Below are positions 36,656-48,600 of a stretch of DNA of 64,000 nucleotides, in pieces. Where the stretch lies: contig ML133499.1 in the NCBI GenBank assembly GCA_003864495.1, positions 1,736,001 to 1,800,000 on the forward strand, read 5' to 3'. The DNA comes from Nemopilema nomurai. Lineage: Eukaryota; Cnidaria; Scyphozoa; Rhizostomeae; Rhizostomatidae. The notes under the pieces are model-generated. The model saw nothing but the letters and a program-made list of their open reading frames with translations. It was not told the DNA's origin and did no database searches. Each line of letters starts with the position of its first letter. Positions within the stretch are counted from its first letter, which is position 1. The position numbers and the translations under genes were made by a program.

Positions 36656-37430
36656 AATCCGGTATGAACTTGCTCCGCCATCCCAATTATAATCCTTGTG
36701 GCCTCAACCCCACGTTTGGCGCGTTTTTCCAACACATGATTTATCATTAAAGAAAGCCAGATGGATGCTGATACGGTAAAAGTTTTCTTCACAACAGTGA
36801 AGAAGTAGCCACGTCATGGCTCTTTTTTCGAGATCTTTTTCATCTTAAAGAAGAGCTGGAAAGAATAATTTTCTTGTCAGCGACGAACTTAAAACTAGGA
36901 GGAAAGGTATACGATAAAAACACTAGGGTATTGGGTGAAGCCTGAAAGATCATTGCTCACATGAGCGCGACTAAAATACCAACGCAGAGACCCCGAAACG
37001 AGAGACAGCATTACTGTACTACGAAATGTTTTCTATTTTCTTATCAACTTGCTCGGGCATTCTGCTGTAATGTCAGAATAAATAAAAATGCCCGTGCAAA
37101 TCTTGAATAGATGTTCTTCCGAAAACCAAAGTCGCGAAAATGGGCTGTTTGTTTTTCCGACCATGTTTGCCAACAAGGCAACCATTTTGAAGTAGTCTCT
37201 TCCAAACATACTTGCTTTGTCGCTCGGATTTTATTTAATCTTGGAGGCTGGGCACCATTAATGACGTCACATCTAATTCATCTGACGCCATAATGTTTTG
37301 GGGCTGACTTTCGTCGTTTCAGTGGTGAATAGTCCCTTTGCTAGGAAGCCACAAGGTTTATTCAAAAGTATTTTATCTAACATTTGGTAAGGGTTGAGCG
37401 AGTAGGGAAGGTGCGACAAACAGATCAAAT
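36656..37430. other. Gap between gene D and the docking-complex gene
   Basis: No gene recognised. The part before 37431 should hold the promoter and 5' UTR of the coiled-coil gene, but no TATA box or obvious element is seen. Confidence 0.4.
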
Positions 37431-40400
37431 ATGCTTAGCGTGCAGGAATCGAAAATTAGGGATGATGCGACGGAAACGAAGGCAGAACAACAAGCTGAAC
37501 TGACGAAGCTTCAGCGACAATTTCGATTGCTTGTTGACGATCGAAAGTCGTATCGAAACGAAACCGAGTACGTCCTGAAGCGTCAGCGACACGAAATAGA
37601 CTGCTTGATGCGAGAGGAAGAGGATCTCATGAAGGATATGTCTTTGGTGACGCAATTGAGCAATCATGTGGCAGATACGAAGGCCCTCGAAGAGCTAAGA
37701 AGTCTGCTCAAAACAGAGGGTCATGTCAAGACGGCAATTGTTGGGGAAAATTCGAATCTTCAGGGTTTTCAAGAGGAAATGAAGAAAGAAGAAGAAAAAA
37801 TCGAGGTTTGCTTTCAGTTTTCAAAAAGTGATTTATCAAAGGACTTTCTTGCGAGAGAGGTTTTATATTCTCTCTTACTATACTAAATATCTTAATATTA
37901 TTTATAGAAAGCCTTTCGGTATGTATTTATAAACGCGTTAGCGATTATTTGTACCTGCTGGATGCGATAAAAATAGTTTGACAAGCACTGCACTTTTTTC
38001 TATCCTAAATTAGCCTCTACGTTGGACACTGCCTTGGAACTTTTCCAATTATTTCGTATTTATTGATTTCTGGAGAATATGTTTGCGTGAGTCAAACTTT
38101 TGCGCTGTAATCTTGAGGCACGGATAAGTTTATACCTCCCTACTATGAGGCGAATTTCGCATTATATGAAATTCACAATGGCGAGAAAAAGCGAAACTAG
38201 TTTTTGCATACTTAAAGTACTTAAAGACACTCCTCAGAGTATGCAAACGACAGAAAATAACCAAAAGCTGGCAGAATAAATGACAGATGCTATTTGTAAA
38301 AAACTATTTATAAAAATTATAAAAACTATGTTCCGCTTTTTCTTGCCATTGTGAAGTTTTGTATCGCAAAGCGCTTGTTCACTTATATGAAATTGTAGAT
38401 TTTTCGACCAAATTGCATACTTGAAGATTTTGTTTCACAGACATTGTCCAAGAGAGTCGGTGGACCAAGGAATGAACAAGAAAGGCACAAAGCCACCCAA
38501 AAACGAATCCGGATGCTAGAAAACCGACTAAACCAGGCAACAGTCAGGTTTAATAAAACATTGGCCGGAAACGCTTCCCGTAGGCAGAGTATCGAGTACA
38601 TTTCAGTGCAGCGAAGGCGCTTTGCTGGTAAGTCTTCTTTCTCAGTTATCCATTTTGCTATTTTCTTAAGAATGAAAAAATGTTCAAAGGAAGCAAAGTT
38701 TCTAAGAAATTTGTTTCAATGTGTGTAATACCTAATACTCAAATGCAAAGGTAAGGCTTCTTGAACAATTTAGCATTTTTTAAATCTTTTGATTTCTTTA
38801 CTTGTAAGCAGTAAATAATAGCATATTTAAATCAATAAAATCAGTTGCTTAGGCGTCGAGGGGAAGAAACACTGTGTAGAAAAACTACACTTTATTATTA
38901 TTCTCATTATTATTTTCATTATTAACATAATTGCTATTGTTATTACTTATTTGAAAGTTAATGTTCATTTGTTTGTAGATAATTGTTATTACTAATATCA
39001 AAGTTAATGTTCATTTATTTGTAGATTATTGTTATTACTAATATCAAAGTTAATGTTCATTTGTTTGTAGATTATTGTTATTACTAATATCAAAGTTAAT
39101 GTTCATTTGTTTGTAGATTATTGTTATTACTAATATCAAAGTTAATGTTCATTTGTTTGTAGATTATTGTTATTACTAATATCAAAGTTAATGTTCATTT
39201 GTTTGTAGATTATTGTGAAGAGGGTTGCTCTGCCTGTAGCTAAATTAAATTGTTTTCCAAATGAAGAAGTCTTCTGCTAGGAGCTAGGACGATATGAGCT
39301 GTATGTTGCTCATATGTGGTATTTTCAAGGTTCACATCCATTCTGTTTAGATCTCCATTCCAAGTTGCGAAAGCTTTACGAGCGTGACTTCAAAGAGAAG
39401 AACAGATTAATTGACTCTTCCAAAGCTCTGTTTACATCAAGAGAGGAGGCCGACCATCGCATGAAATATCTCAAAGAGAAGGGTGCAAGAGACCTTGCTA
39501 CCTTCAATGCGGAGCTAAAGGAGCTTGTTCGAATTATCGACCATGACAAAAGGCTGCGAGACTTCATGGTAACGAAGGAGCAGAACCTGACTGAGCTCTA
39601 TGAGAAAATCATCCAAGGAAGGTTGGTGTAGGCCCTTCTCTTTTTATTTGCGATTTGCCCCAAATCGAGGCTGATTTGGTCTCTCTTTCCTGCTATGGCC
39701 TCTTTCCCTGTAAATGTGTATGGTTTGTTCTTGTAATGGACCGCCAGCCCTTGTGGTCCCTGCAGTCCACTCGTTACTCAATGGTGGATATGACATTTGT
39801 CTGTGTTGGGACCCTTCCTAATTAAGTGTGAACAAAGTGTTAGTGCTGCATGATTTATTCTAGTTTCAAAAGTGTCGATGTAAGTAATGCAGCGAAATAT
39901 TAGGCCTTAAGAAATGAGTTGCTGTATGCCACAGTTGCAGATTGTAAATTAAGTTGCTGTCACAACCTCTTTTCTATGCACCAGTAGTCTCTATCTGAAC
40001 GCAGCATATTCTTTTATAGTAGACTGTCAATTTTGCTCCAAGGGTTTCTATGCCTATCAGATCTCCACCATGCCTCTGTAACTATTCGTACCATCAGTGA
40101 TTATAAAGTTGACTTTTCGCAAGTAGGTTTAACTTTCACTGCACATAAAAAGCATGCATTCATGTTCTATCTATTTTCAAATGCATTCACAATCGTTTGT
40201 ATCTAGATTTGATAGCTTCACGCATATAGGTGCATTTCTTTTTTTAAACGATGAGCAGAATCAAATTTGAAAAAACTTTCATCTTAAACGCTTTCTGATA
40301 AGTTCTACGTAATATGACTGCTAAAAATTGTAAGCCTCTCTTTCAGACGAGACAAGAAAGCTGCCGGTAACGTAAAGGTCCTTCAAACGCAAGTCGCGTT

Positions 40401-41100
40401 TTATGACGAAATATTCGAGCGCTTGGTTGATGTTAGTGGAGACAAGGATGTTGATTCCATGGTAACACGTTTCATAGCAACTGAGGATAAGAATTTCGCA
40501 ATGTTCAACTTCGTCAACCAGCAAGAAATGAGCAAAAAACAGCTAGAGATTGACATTGAGTCAGTGAAGGCGGAGATGGTTGACATGGGCAACCTTAGAA
40601 GCACCATGACAACGGAGAGGAGGCGAATAATGGTGGAGCTTGAGGCGAAGTTTGAGAAGACTTCACAATTACGAAAGTTGTACAACCGCGAGGATAGGAT
40701 GGCTAAAAGGATATTTGAAGAGGCGAAAGCTAGGATAGGGAGTTTGTTTAACGGAATAAAATGCGATGTGACCGGTATCGTTTTGATGTTGGGAAACACG
40801 ACAATCACAGTGGAGAACATGGCACAGTTTCTGGGTGTGATTGAGCGAAAGGCAAACGAGATGCTGCAAGTTAAGTTGATGATAGCGATTCGTGAGAACA
40901 ACGAGCATGAAATATCTCTCATCCAGGCTGCGTGGACTGGACACCAGGGCAAAACGGGCAAAGGTTGTAACCTGCAGCAGGGCGAAGGAATCGATGGCCT
41001 AGATTCATTGGCCAAATATTCACGGGGGTCGCAAAGACCGATGGGAAAGCAAGATGGAATGAAGCCTCTTAGAGAAGACGAGGCTGCAGATAGTAATTGA
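37431..41100 (+). CDS. Outer dynein arm docking complex protein (ODAD1/CCDC63-like)
   Basis: Exons: 37431-37805, 38441-38627, 39351-39621 and 40347-41100. Phases join (0, 1, 2) into 528 aa ending in TGA. Almost the whole protein is charged heptad-type coiled coil. Recognisable blocks are LTKLQRQFRLLVDDRKSYRN (residues ~24-43), QKRIRMLENRLNQATVRFNK in exon 2, RLIDSSKALFTSREEADHRM in exon 3 and FIATEDKNFAMFNFVNQQE in exon 4. These follow the order in CCDC63/CCDC114 and Chlamydomonas ODA1. Such proteins anchor outer dynein arms to axonemal doublets in motile cilia. Length is close to CCDC63 (~560 aa). The C-tail (after ~residue 460) is Gly/Gln-rich and not conserved. ODAD1 versus CCDC63 cannot be decided without a tree. 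Confidence 0.85.
38173..38382. mobile_element. MITE family 1, best-preserved short copy
   Basis: Left arm TTCACAATGGCGAGAAAAAG and right arm CTTTTTCTTGCCATTGTGAA are inverted repeats. Beyond the right arm, family sequence continues to GCGCTTGTTCAC. The direct repeat TTATATGAAAT (11 bp) lies at 38162-38172 and 38383-38393. Inserted in intron 1 of the docking-complex gene, 58 bp before exon 2. Confidence 0.8.
38931..39211. repeat. 46-bp tandem repeat in intron 2 of the docking gene
   Basis: About six copies of a 46-bp unit containing TTGTTATTACTAATATCAAA and GTTAATGTTCATTTGTTTGT. The last four are practically identical; the first is diverged. Each unit ends in a TTTGTTTGTAG that looks like a splice acceptor. 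Confidence 0.9.
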
Positions 41101-42678
41101 ATGACTCGTTTCAAAGTAACAACTCTTTAAACACACGATAGAAACATAGAATGTACTAGAAGTTATTTTCCTAGCTAGATGGACTTAGTCTTTTAAATTT
41201 TTTGTTATCTCCCAAACCTTTAAGCTGTTTCTACAGTGAAAGACATCTAGCGAAATGTTTTGAGAGTCATATCAGGGAGTGTGGATGCTGCTAGTAGTTG
41301 TATCTTCTCTGTTAGTATTTCAGCCCTTCTACAAACCATGTCTCGTGCATAGGCGACTTCTGCCATCGTAAGTCAGAGGAGGGGAGATTGAAAATGGAGG
41401 GAAGGGGGAGACGCTTTCTATACTACATCGAGGCTGGCATTTTCTGTCTAAACCAGCCCAACCCCCGAGTTTTTTCTTCGAGTTGTGATGAGTAAGAAAA
41501 TTAACGCTGGGGAAGATATTGGCAATAAATGGCCCCCACTGCCCCAGCTATTAGCATGCTTTGCCGATGTACTTATAAAAGGATGCTTTGTGGATGCTAC
41601 CTCTAAAAGGGGCTAGAATTTTAGGTATTATGCCAAGATGATTATCGAAATATTCTGAACCATCAGATAAACGATTTTTTTATCTATGGATGAGAGATAT
41701 TTTTCTTCGCCCTTTTTAATAAGCAACAAAAATCAAAGATGAAATGTAATCGCTATTCTTATTGGAGTGACAATAATAAGATCCAAAAAAAAGTTTTTAG
41801 CTAGCTATTCATCAGCTCTTAATTGAATAAATTCATCTGGTTCATCTTTTGAAGATGTCTCTGAATTATCTATTAGTCATAGGCAACAGGATTTTTGTTA
41901 ATTGATTTATCTATTAATTATCTTTTTCTGTAACAATGTCTTGTCTTGTATTGATCGAGCCATTAGGCTTAACTTAACTCTACTGAAGTCTAGACGTGTT
42001 TGCCACAAAGCTTACAGTATCAGCACAAGTTAGGCCATATGATAAGGTAATCAAATTTACAATGATATTGTGTGTGACGTTTTCGGTGGTAGCCCTAGAA
42101 TCTATCGAGGAAGTCTTTCTTGTATAAAGAAGAAACGCCCCTCAAAACCAGAATCCAAAACATTATCGCAGGAAATCCTCTAAAAGTCTTAAAGAGTCTT
42201 AAAACCCCTAGCAGAATCAATATTTGATTGATGGCATGAATAATAAACGATCAAATTTTAAGCCAAAACAGCCTGCTCAAATTTTTAGTCATAGACCAAG
42301 CAATAATAACAATAAAGTCAGTTTTAGGTCATAATATTTCAGAGATAATCATTCTTCTGAAATCAAAATTTCTATCATTTTCATGCAAATGCGCAAATAT
42401 CAATCGATATTTATCGGTAAGTTATTCCCTTGCGAGAGCGTCTATAGCTGGAAGTTATAGAAGGTCAGTCTCTTGTTGAACTGGTGGCAAATGTCACTGA
42501 CTTTGTTGGCTTGTTGGCGTGAATAGCCACGATTCAATACCAAAGGGAATTCTCTTGACGTGGCCGCTCTCCCATGGAAATCATTGCTGCATCAAGTCTT
42601 AAAGTCCGAGTATGTCTCTCGCATCTACAATCGTCTTGCCGCTTCGCCGGCGTTTCGCACGCTTCCGGCGTTTCGCGT
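41101..42678. other. Convergent intergenic region, nothing recognised
   Basis: Lies between the 3' ends of the docking-complex gene (plus) and the ACE-like gene (minus). It should include both 3' UTRs. No domain, RNA gene or strong repeat seen. Confidence 0.4.
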
Positions 42679-45600
42679 TTAGCGCCCGCCTCGCAATTCG
42701 ATGTTATCCTTGTTTTGCACTGGCACAAACGACGGCTTCATCAGCTGTTCAGACGCCTTTGGTTTCACCACTACCCCTTTTGGCGCTATGAACACGTTCA
42801 CGTGCTGTTGCCTTGTTTTCCCAGTTACCGTTTGCGTCCGCGACGGAATCTCATCCTTTGGGTTCAGGTCGAAGTTCACCGTGAAGCCCGTATTCGTCTT
42901 CTCGACATTCGCTTGCGGTAGCGTTTTCTGCACCATGTTCTTGACCTTCTTCATTAGCACGTGCCGAATCAGCTCTCCCGGCGTCACCGAGACCGTGTCC
43001 ATCAGATTCTTACCGCAGTCACTCAGGTCCTGTTCCGATAACGGACTCCGCTTGGAGCCCACACATGGCGGGTTTTGCCGCGCGGTACCATTTTCTGCGC
43101 CTGTTGTACTGTTTTTCGCATCACCCGTACCCGTTAGATTTGCAAGCGCGGCATTGGTTGAATTCGCTATCGCCTCACCTTGCCACGCCAAAGTCTGATT
43201 AATAGGTTTAGCCAGACTACTTTCGTTTGTATCCGACTTAACGTTTTCCATATTCATTGTACTATTCAAAGTTTCGTTCGCCTCATTAGAATTTTTCGTC
43301 AAATTACTTCCGCTGGTTTCATTTACGGAGTTGTTTTTATCCACCACTGCAGTTGTTGTCTCATTCTTTGCTGTTTCGTTTCCGGACTTCTCTGTTGCCT
43401 CGTTTCCAAGTTTTACTGCTGTGCCGTTACCAGGCATCTCCACTGTCTCGTTCTCAGGCTTCCCTGCTGCCTCGCTTCCAGGCTTTACTGTTGTCTCGTT
43501 TCCATTCGTACTGGTTGACGTCATATTGGAATTCTTATCTGCACTTGACTGATTAACGCTGCCGGTTGTGTTTTGCACCGATATTCCAGACGAGTTCGAC
43601 TCTGCTGCTTCCGTTTTGTTTTCTTTCTGATTTTCATCATCGTTGTTAAGACTGAACTCCTTATTCGTGATAGTGGCGGATCCATCTTTGGCGTTTGCAT
43701 TTGTCTCGGAAGCGGACATGGAGAAATGGTCCCCGGACGACAAAAGCTTTGCCAGATCCATGAGCGGTATCGTAATCTTGTCGTCCTCTCCTTTCTGTTC
43801 TACGTCACTATTCTTTGTTGTAGCACTCGCTTTACTCCCACTCAGTGATGATGGGATGTTAATCGATAAAGACATTCCTTTTTTATTTGTTTTTAATATT
43901 CCGGACCTGCCTTTTCCGGATTCAAATTTTCCGGCCTTTCGGTGCAGGACCTTTGAGCTGAGATCATCCACGGACCAACCCACGGCATATCCATGTCGCT
44001 TTCTGTAGTTTGTTAGCCAACGAAACAACGGCTCGAAATAGCTATTTATTGCGTCTGCAGATAGCTCTCGTTCCCCTGTGATTGCTTTGAGCACCTTCGG
44101 CCAAGGTTTACTGCGACCCGATTCCAACATGGTCCTAAATAGTCAAAAAAATCAATGAAATGCGAATAAGATCACGACGTAGATATTCTTAAGTATAAAC
44201 AAGAAAAGAATGCAATGAAGTTAAAAGTGCTACTTGACACCTCGTTGGGCATCAAACCTTTTTCTATGCAGCTGTTGTCAAAACAGTGGCTTGGATGCCT
44301 TCGAACAAAACCCTTGTCTATGAAATTGTTGGGAACAGTGGTTTAGACTCGGTTAAACAAACCCCGTTTCTATCCATTTTCTGGGAACAGTGGTTTGGAC
44401 TCGGTAAAAGAAACCCTTTTCCTATCCAGCTGTTTGGAACAATGGTTTCGACTATGTAAGACAAGCCTTTTTTCTGGGAGCAAAAGTTTAGACTCGGTAA
44501 AAGAAACCCTTTTCCTATCCAGCTGTTTGGAACAATGGTTTCGACTAAGTAAGTCAAGCCTTTTTTCTGGGAGCAAAAGTTTAGACTCGGTAAAAGAAAC
44601 CCTTTTCCTATCCAGCTGTTTGGAACAATGGTTTCGACTAAGTAAGTCAAGCCTTTTTTCTGGGAGCAAAAGTTTAGACTCGGTAAAAGAAACCCTTTTC
44701 CTATCCAGCTGTTTGGAACAATGGTTTCGACTATATAAAACAAGCCTTTTTTCTGGGAGCAAAAGTTTAGACTCGGTAAAAGAAACCCTTTTCCTATCCA
44801 GCTGTTTGGAACAATGGTTTCGACTAAGTAAGTCAAGCCTTTTTTCTGGGAGCAAAAGTTTAGACTCGGTAAAAGAAACCCTTTTCCTATCCAGCTGTTT
44901 GGAACAATGGTTTCGACTATGTAAGACAAGCCTTTTTTCTGGGAGCAAAAGTTTAGACTCGGTAAAAGAAACCCTTTTCCTATCCAGCTGTTTGGAACAA
45001 TGGTTTCGACTAAGTAAGTCAAGCCTTTTTTCTGGGAGCAAAAGTTTAGACTCGGTAAAAGAAACCCTTTTCCTATCCAGCTGTTTGGAACAATGGTTTC
45101 GACTATATAAAACAAGCCTTTTTTCTGGGAGCAAAAGTTTAGACTCGGTAAAAGAAACCCTTTTCCTATCCAGCTGTTTGGAACAATGGTTTCGACTAAG
45201 TAAGTCAAGCCTTTTTTCTGGGAGCAAAAGTTTAGACTCGGTAAAAGAAACCCTTTTCCTATCCAGCTGTTTGGAACAATGGTTTCGACTATGTAAGACA
45301 AGCCTTTTTTCTGGGAGCAAAAGTTTAGACTCGGTAAAAGAAACCCTTTTCCTATCCAGCTGTTTGGAACAATGGTTTCGACTATGTAAGACAAGCCTTT
45401 TTTCTGGGAGCAAAAGTTTAGACTCGGTAAAAGAAACCCTTTTCCTATCCAGCTGTTTGGAACAATGGTTTCGACTAAGTAAGTCAAGCCTTTTTTCTGG
45501 GAGCAAAAGTTTAGACTCGGTAAAAGAAACCCTTTTCCTATCCAGCTGTTTGGAACAATGGTTTCGACTAAGTAAGTCAAGCCTTTTTTCTGGGAGCAAA

Positions 45601-48600
45601 AGTTTAGACTCGGTAAAAGAAACCCTTTTCCTATCCAGCTGTTTGGAACAATGGTTTCGACTAAGTAAGACAAGCCTTTTTTCTGGGAGCAAAAGTTTAG
45701 ACTCGGTAAAAGAAACCCTTTTCCTATCCAGCTGTTTGGAACAATGGTTTCGACTATGTAAGACAAGCCTTTTTTCTGGGAGCAAAAGTTTAGACTCGGT
45801 AAAAGAAACCCTTTTTCTATCCAGCTGTTTGGAACAATGGTTTCGACTATGTAAGACAAGCCTTTTTTCTGGGAGCAAAAGTTTAGACTCGGTAAAAGAA
45901 ACCCTTTTCCTATCCAGCTGTTTGGAACAATGGTTTCGACTAAGTAAGTCAAGCCTTTTTTCTGGGAACAGTGGTTTGGACTCGGTAAAAGAAACCCTTT
46001 TCCTATCCAGCTGTTTGGAACAATGGTTTCGACTAAGTAAGTCAAGCCTTTTTTCTGGGAGCAAAAGTTTAGACTCGGTAAAAGAAACCCTTTTCCTATC
46101 CAGCTGTTTGGAACAATGGTTTCGACTATGTAAGTCAAGCCTTTTTTCTGGGAGCAAAAGTTTAGACTCGGTAAAAAAAACCCTTTTCCTATCCAGCTGT
46201 TTGGAACAATGGTTTCGACTATATAAGACAAGCCTTTTTTCTGGGAGCAAAAGTTTAGACTCGGTAAAAGAAACCCTTTTCCTATCCAGCTGTTTGGAAC
46301 AATGGTTTCGACTATGTAAGTCAAGCCTTTTTTCTGGGAGCAAAAGTTTAGACTCGGTAAAAGAAACCCTTTTCCTATCCAGCTGTTTGGAACAATGGTT
46401 TCGACTATGTAAGTCAAGCCTTTTTTCTGGGAGCAAAAGTTTAGACTCGGTAAAAGAAACCCTTTTCCTATCCAGCTATTTGGAACAATGGTTTCGACGA
46501 TATAAGACAAGCCTTTTTTCTGGGAGCAAAAGTTTAGACTCGGTAAAAGAAACCCTTTTCCTATCCAGCTGTTTGGAACAATGGTTTCGACTATGTAAGA
46601 CAAGCCTTTTTTCTATCCAGTTTCTGGGAACCGTGGCTTAAACTCTTTTCAACAAACCCCTTTTCTATGAAACTGATTTGAACAGTGGTTTAAACTCTTT
46701 CAAACAAACTCCGTTTTAATGTAGCTATTGCGAACTGTGTTTTAAACTCTTCCAAACAAACCCCTTTTCTATGAAACTGATTGGAACAGTGGTTTAAACT
46801 CCTTCAAACAAACTCCGTTTTAATGTAGCTATTGCGAACTGTGTTTTAAACTCTTCCAAACAAACCCCTTTTCTATGAAACTGATTGAAACAGTGGTTTA
46901 AGCTTCTTCAAACAAACTCCGTTTTAATGTAGCTATTGGGAAATGTGTTTTAAACTCTTCCAAACAAACCCCTTTTCTATGAAACTGATTGAAACAGTGG
47001 TTTAAACTCCTTCAAACAAACTCCGTTTTAATGTAGCTATTGGGAACTGTGTTTTAAACTCTTCCAAACAAACCCCTTTTCTATGAAACTGATTGAAACA
47101 GTGGTTTGAACTTCTTCAAACAAACTCCGTTTTAATGTAGCTATTGGGAACTGTGTTTTAAACTCTTCCAAACAAATCCCCTTTTCTATGTAGCTGTGGC
47201 AAATAGTGGTTTAGACCTCTTCTTCTTCAAGTGCCTTGTCCTTTAAGGACGTTGGCAGTCATAGACCTCCAGCTCAATCTTTCTTTAATTGTCACCAGCA
47301 AAACCTGGCTCTCTACCTTCATCCATTTACTTAAGCTGGTAATGTAAGTTAGTCTTTGCCTTCCCCTGGCCCTTTCCCTTCGATCTTCCCAGTCACACTA
47401 AGATGCTCTAACTCTTCCTTCCTTGCGGTTTAGACTAGGTAAAGCGAACACTTTTAACAAGCAGCTACTTGGTGAATCGTGGAAAACATCACTCATGCCT
47501 ACCTGAATTTGGCTCCAGCCTCCTTGGAGTTGTAAACAGAACAGCGATGTAACGGCTCTTTGACCCCAGCCGCTTTGCAGAGCGCCCGGTGAAGCTGGAA
47601 CTGTAGGACATAGCTCACAAAGTACCTGCATGAAGAGGGAGTGGCGCAATTAATGAAGGCGGATTTGCTGCATCAACATGAATCATCTATCAACCAAGAA
47701 ACATCTTCGATCTCGACTATAGTTTAGAACAGCTGGAACTGTAGGACATAGCTCACAAAGTACTTGCATGAAGAGGGAGTGGCGCAATTAATGAAGGCGG
47801 ATTTGCTGCACCAACATGAATCATCTATCAACCAAGAAACATCTTCGATCTCGACTATAGTTTAGAACAGGGTTCTCAGACTCGCGGCCCGCGTTAGGAT
47901 AATTTGCAGCCCCTGTCTTGATATTAAAGAAATGTTAGTGACAAGAAAAAGCGGAAATAGTTTTTGCATACTTAAAGTATGGAGTACGAACAATACCAGG
48001 GAGAAGAGAGAGCCAGCCAGGTTGCCACTCTTAAAACAAGTTTAGTGCCGCAAAGGACTTGTTCACGTTCACGTTTTATCAGCGACTCTGCCCCCAGCGG
48101 CCCCCAGGGAAATTGAGTTTGAGACCCCTGGTTTAGAACACATCCAGCAACATGGCGTGCGTACTGACAAAGAGGGCTGGGTTCTAAACTGATCTTTGTT
48201 GGTTGAATGACAAAAATCATCGTGACAACAGCTTCAGCATCATAATGTGACCCAAGTGTTCTTATTAACTGACTAAAGTTGCTAAAAAGTAATTGCAGGA
48301 AAAGCTGATAGATCGATTCATCGGTTGTGCGGTGGCTTTTGCCTCAAAGTGATTTTGTACCCTAGAGTGTAATCCAAGAGCTGTACTTTTATTTAAGTCG
48401 AAGCGTAGCCCAAAAGCCCATTTATTTAAACAGTAGTTTTATTGATAGTTTTAAGATTTGAATTAAACGTTGTGAACATCTGCATTTAATTTCTAGTTGC
48501 ATTATCATTAATTTTTAATGATTTTAATTGCAATGCGCCTATATAGACTTGTAGATACATGACGCAAAAGAAGTTGTTTCATTATTATCATTTGAATATT

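Noticed and set aside
40401..41114. 237-codon minus frame opposite the docking-complex gene
   Set aside because: Shadow of exon 4, which has clear family similarity on the plus strand.
42701..43850. Plus-strand frames opposite the ACE tail
   Set aside because: Antisense shadows of the GC-richer, stop-poor tail exon. No splice or domain support.
44318..46641. Very long open frames (about 690-760 codons) on both strands with 31-residue repeats
   Set aside because: They follow from a 93-bp satellite unit that is a multiple of 3 and lacks stops in several frames. They are intronic in the ACE gene and open in both directions.
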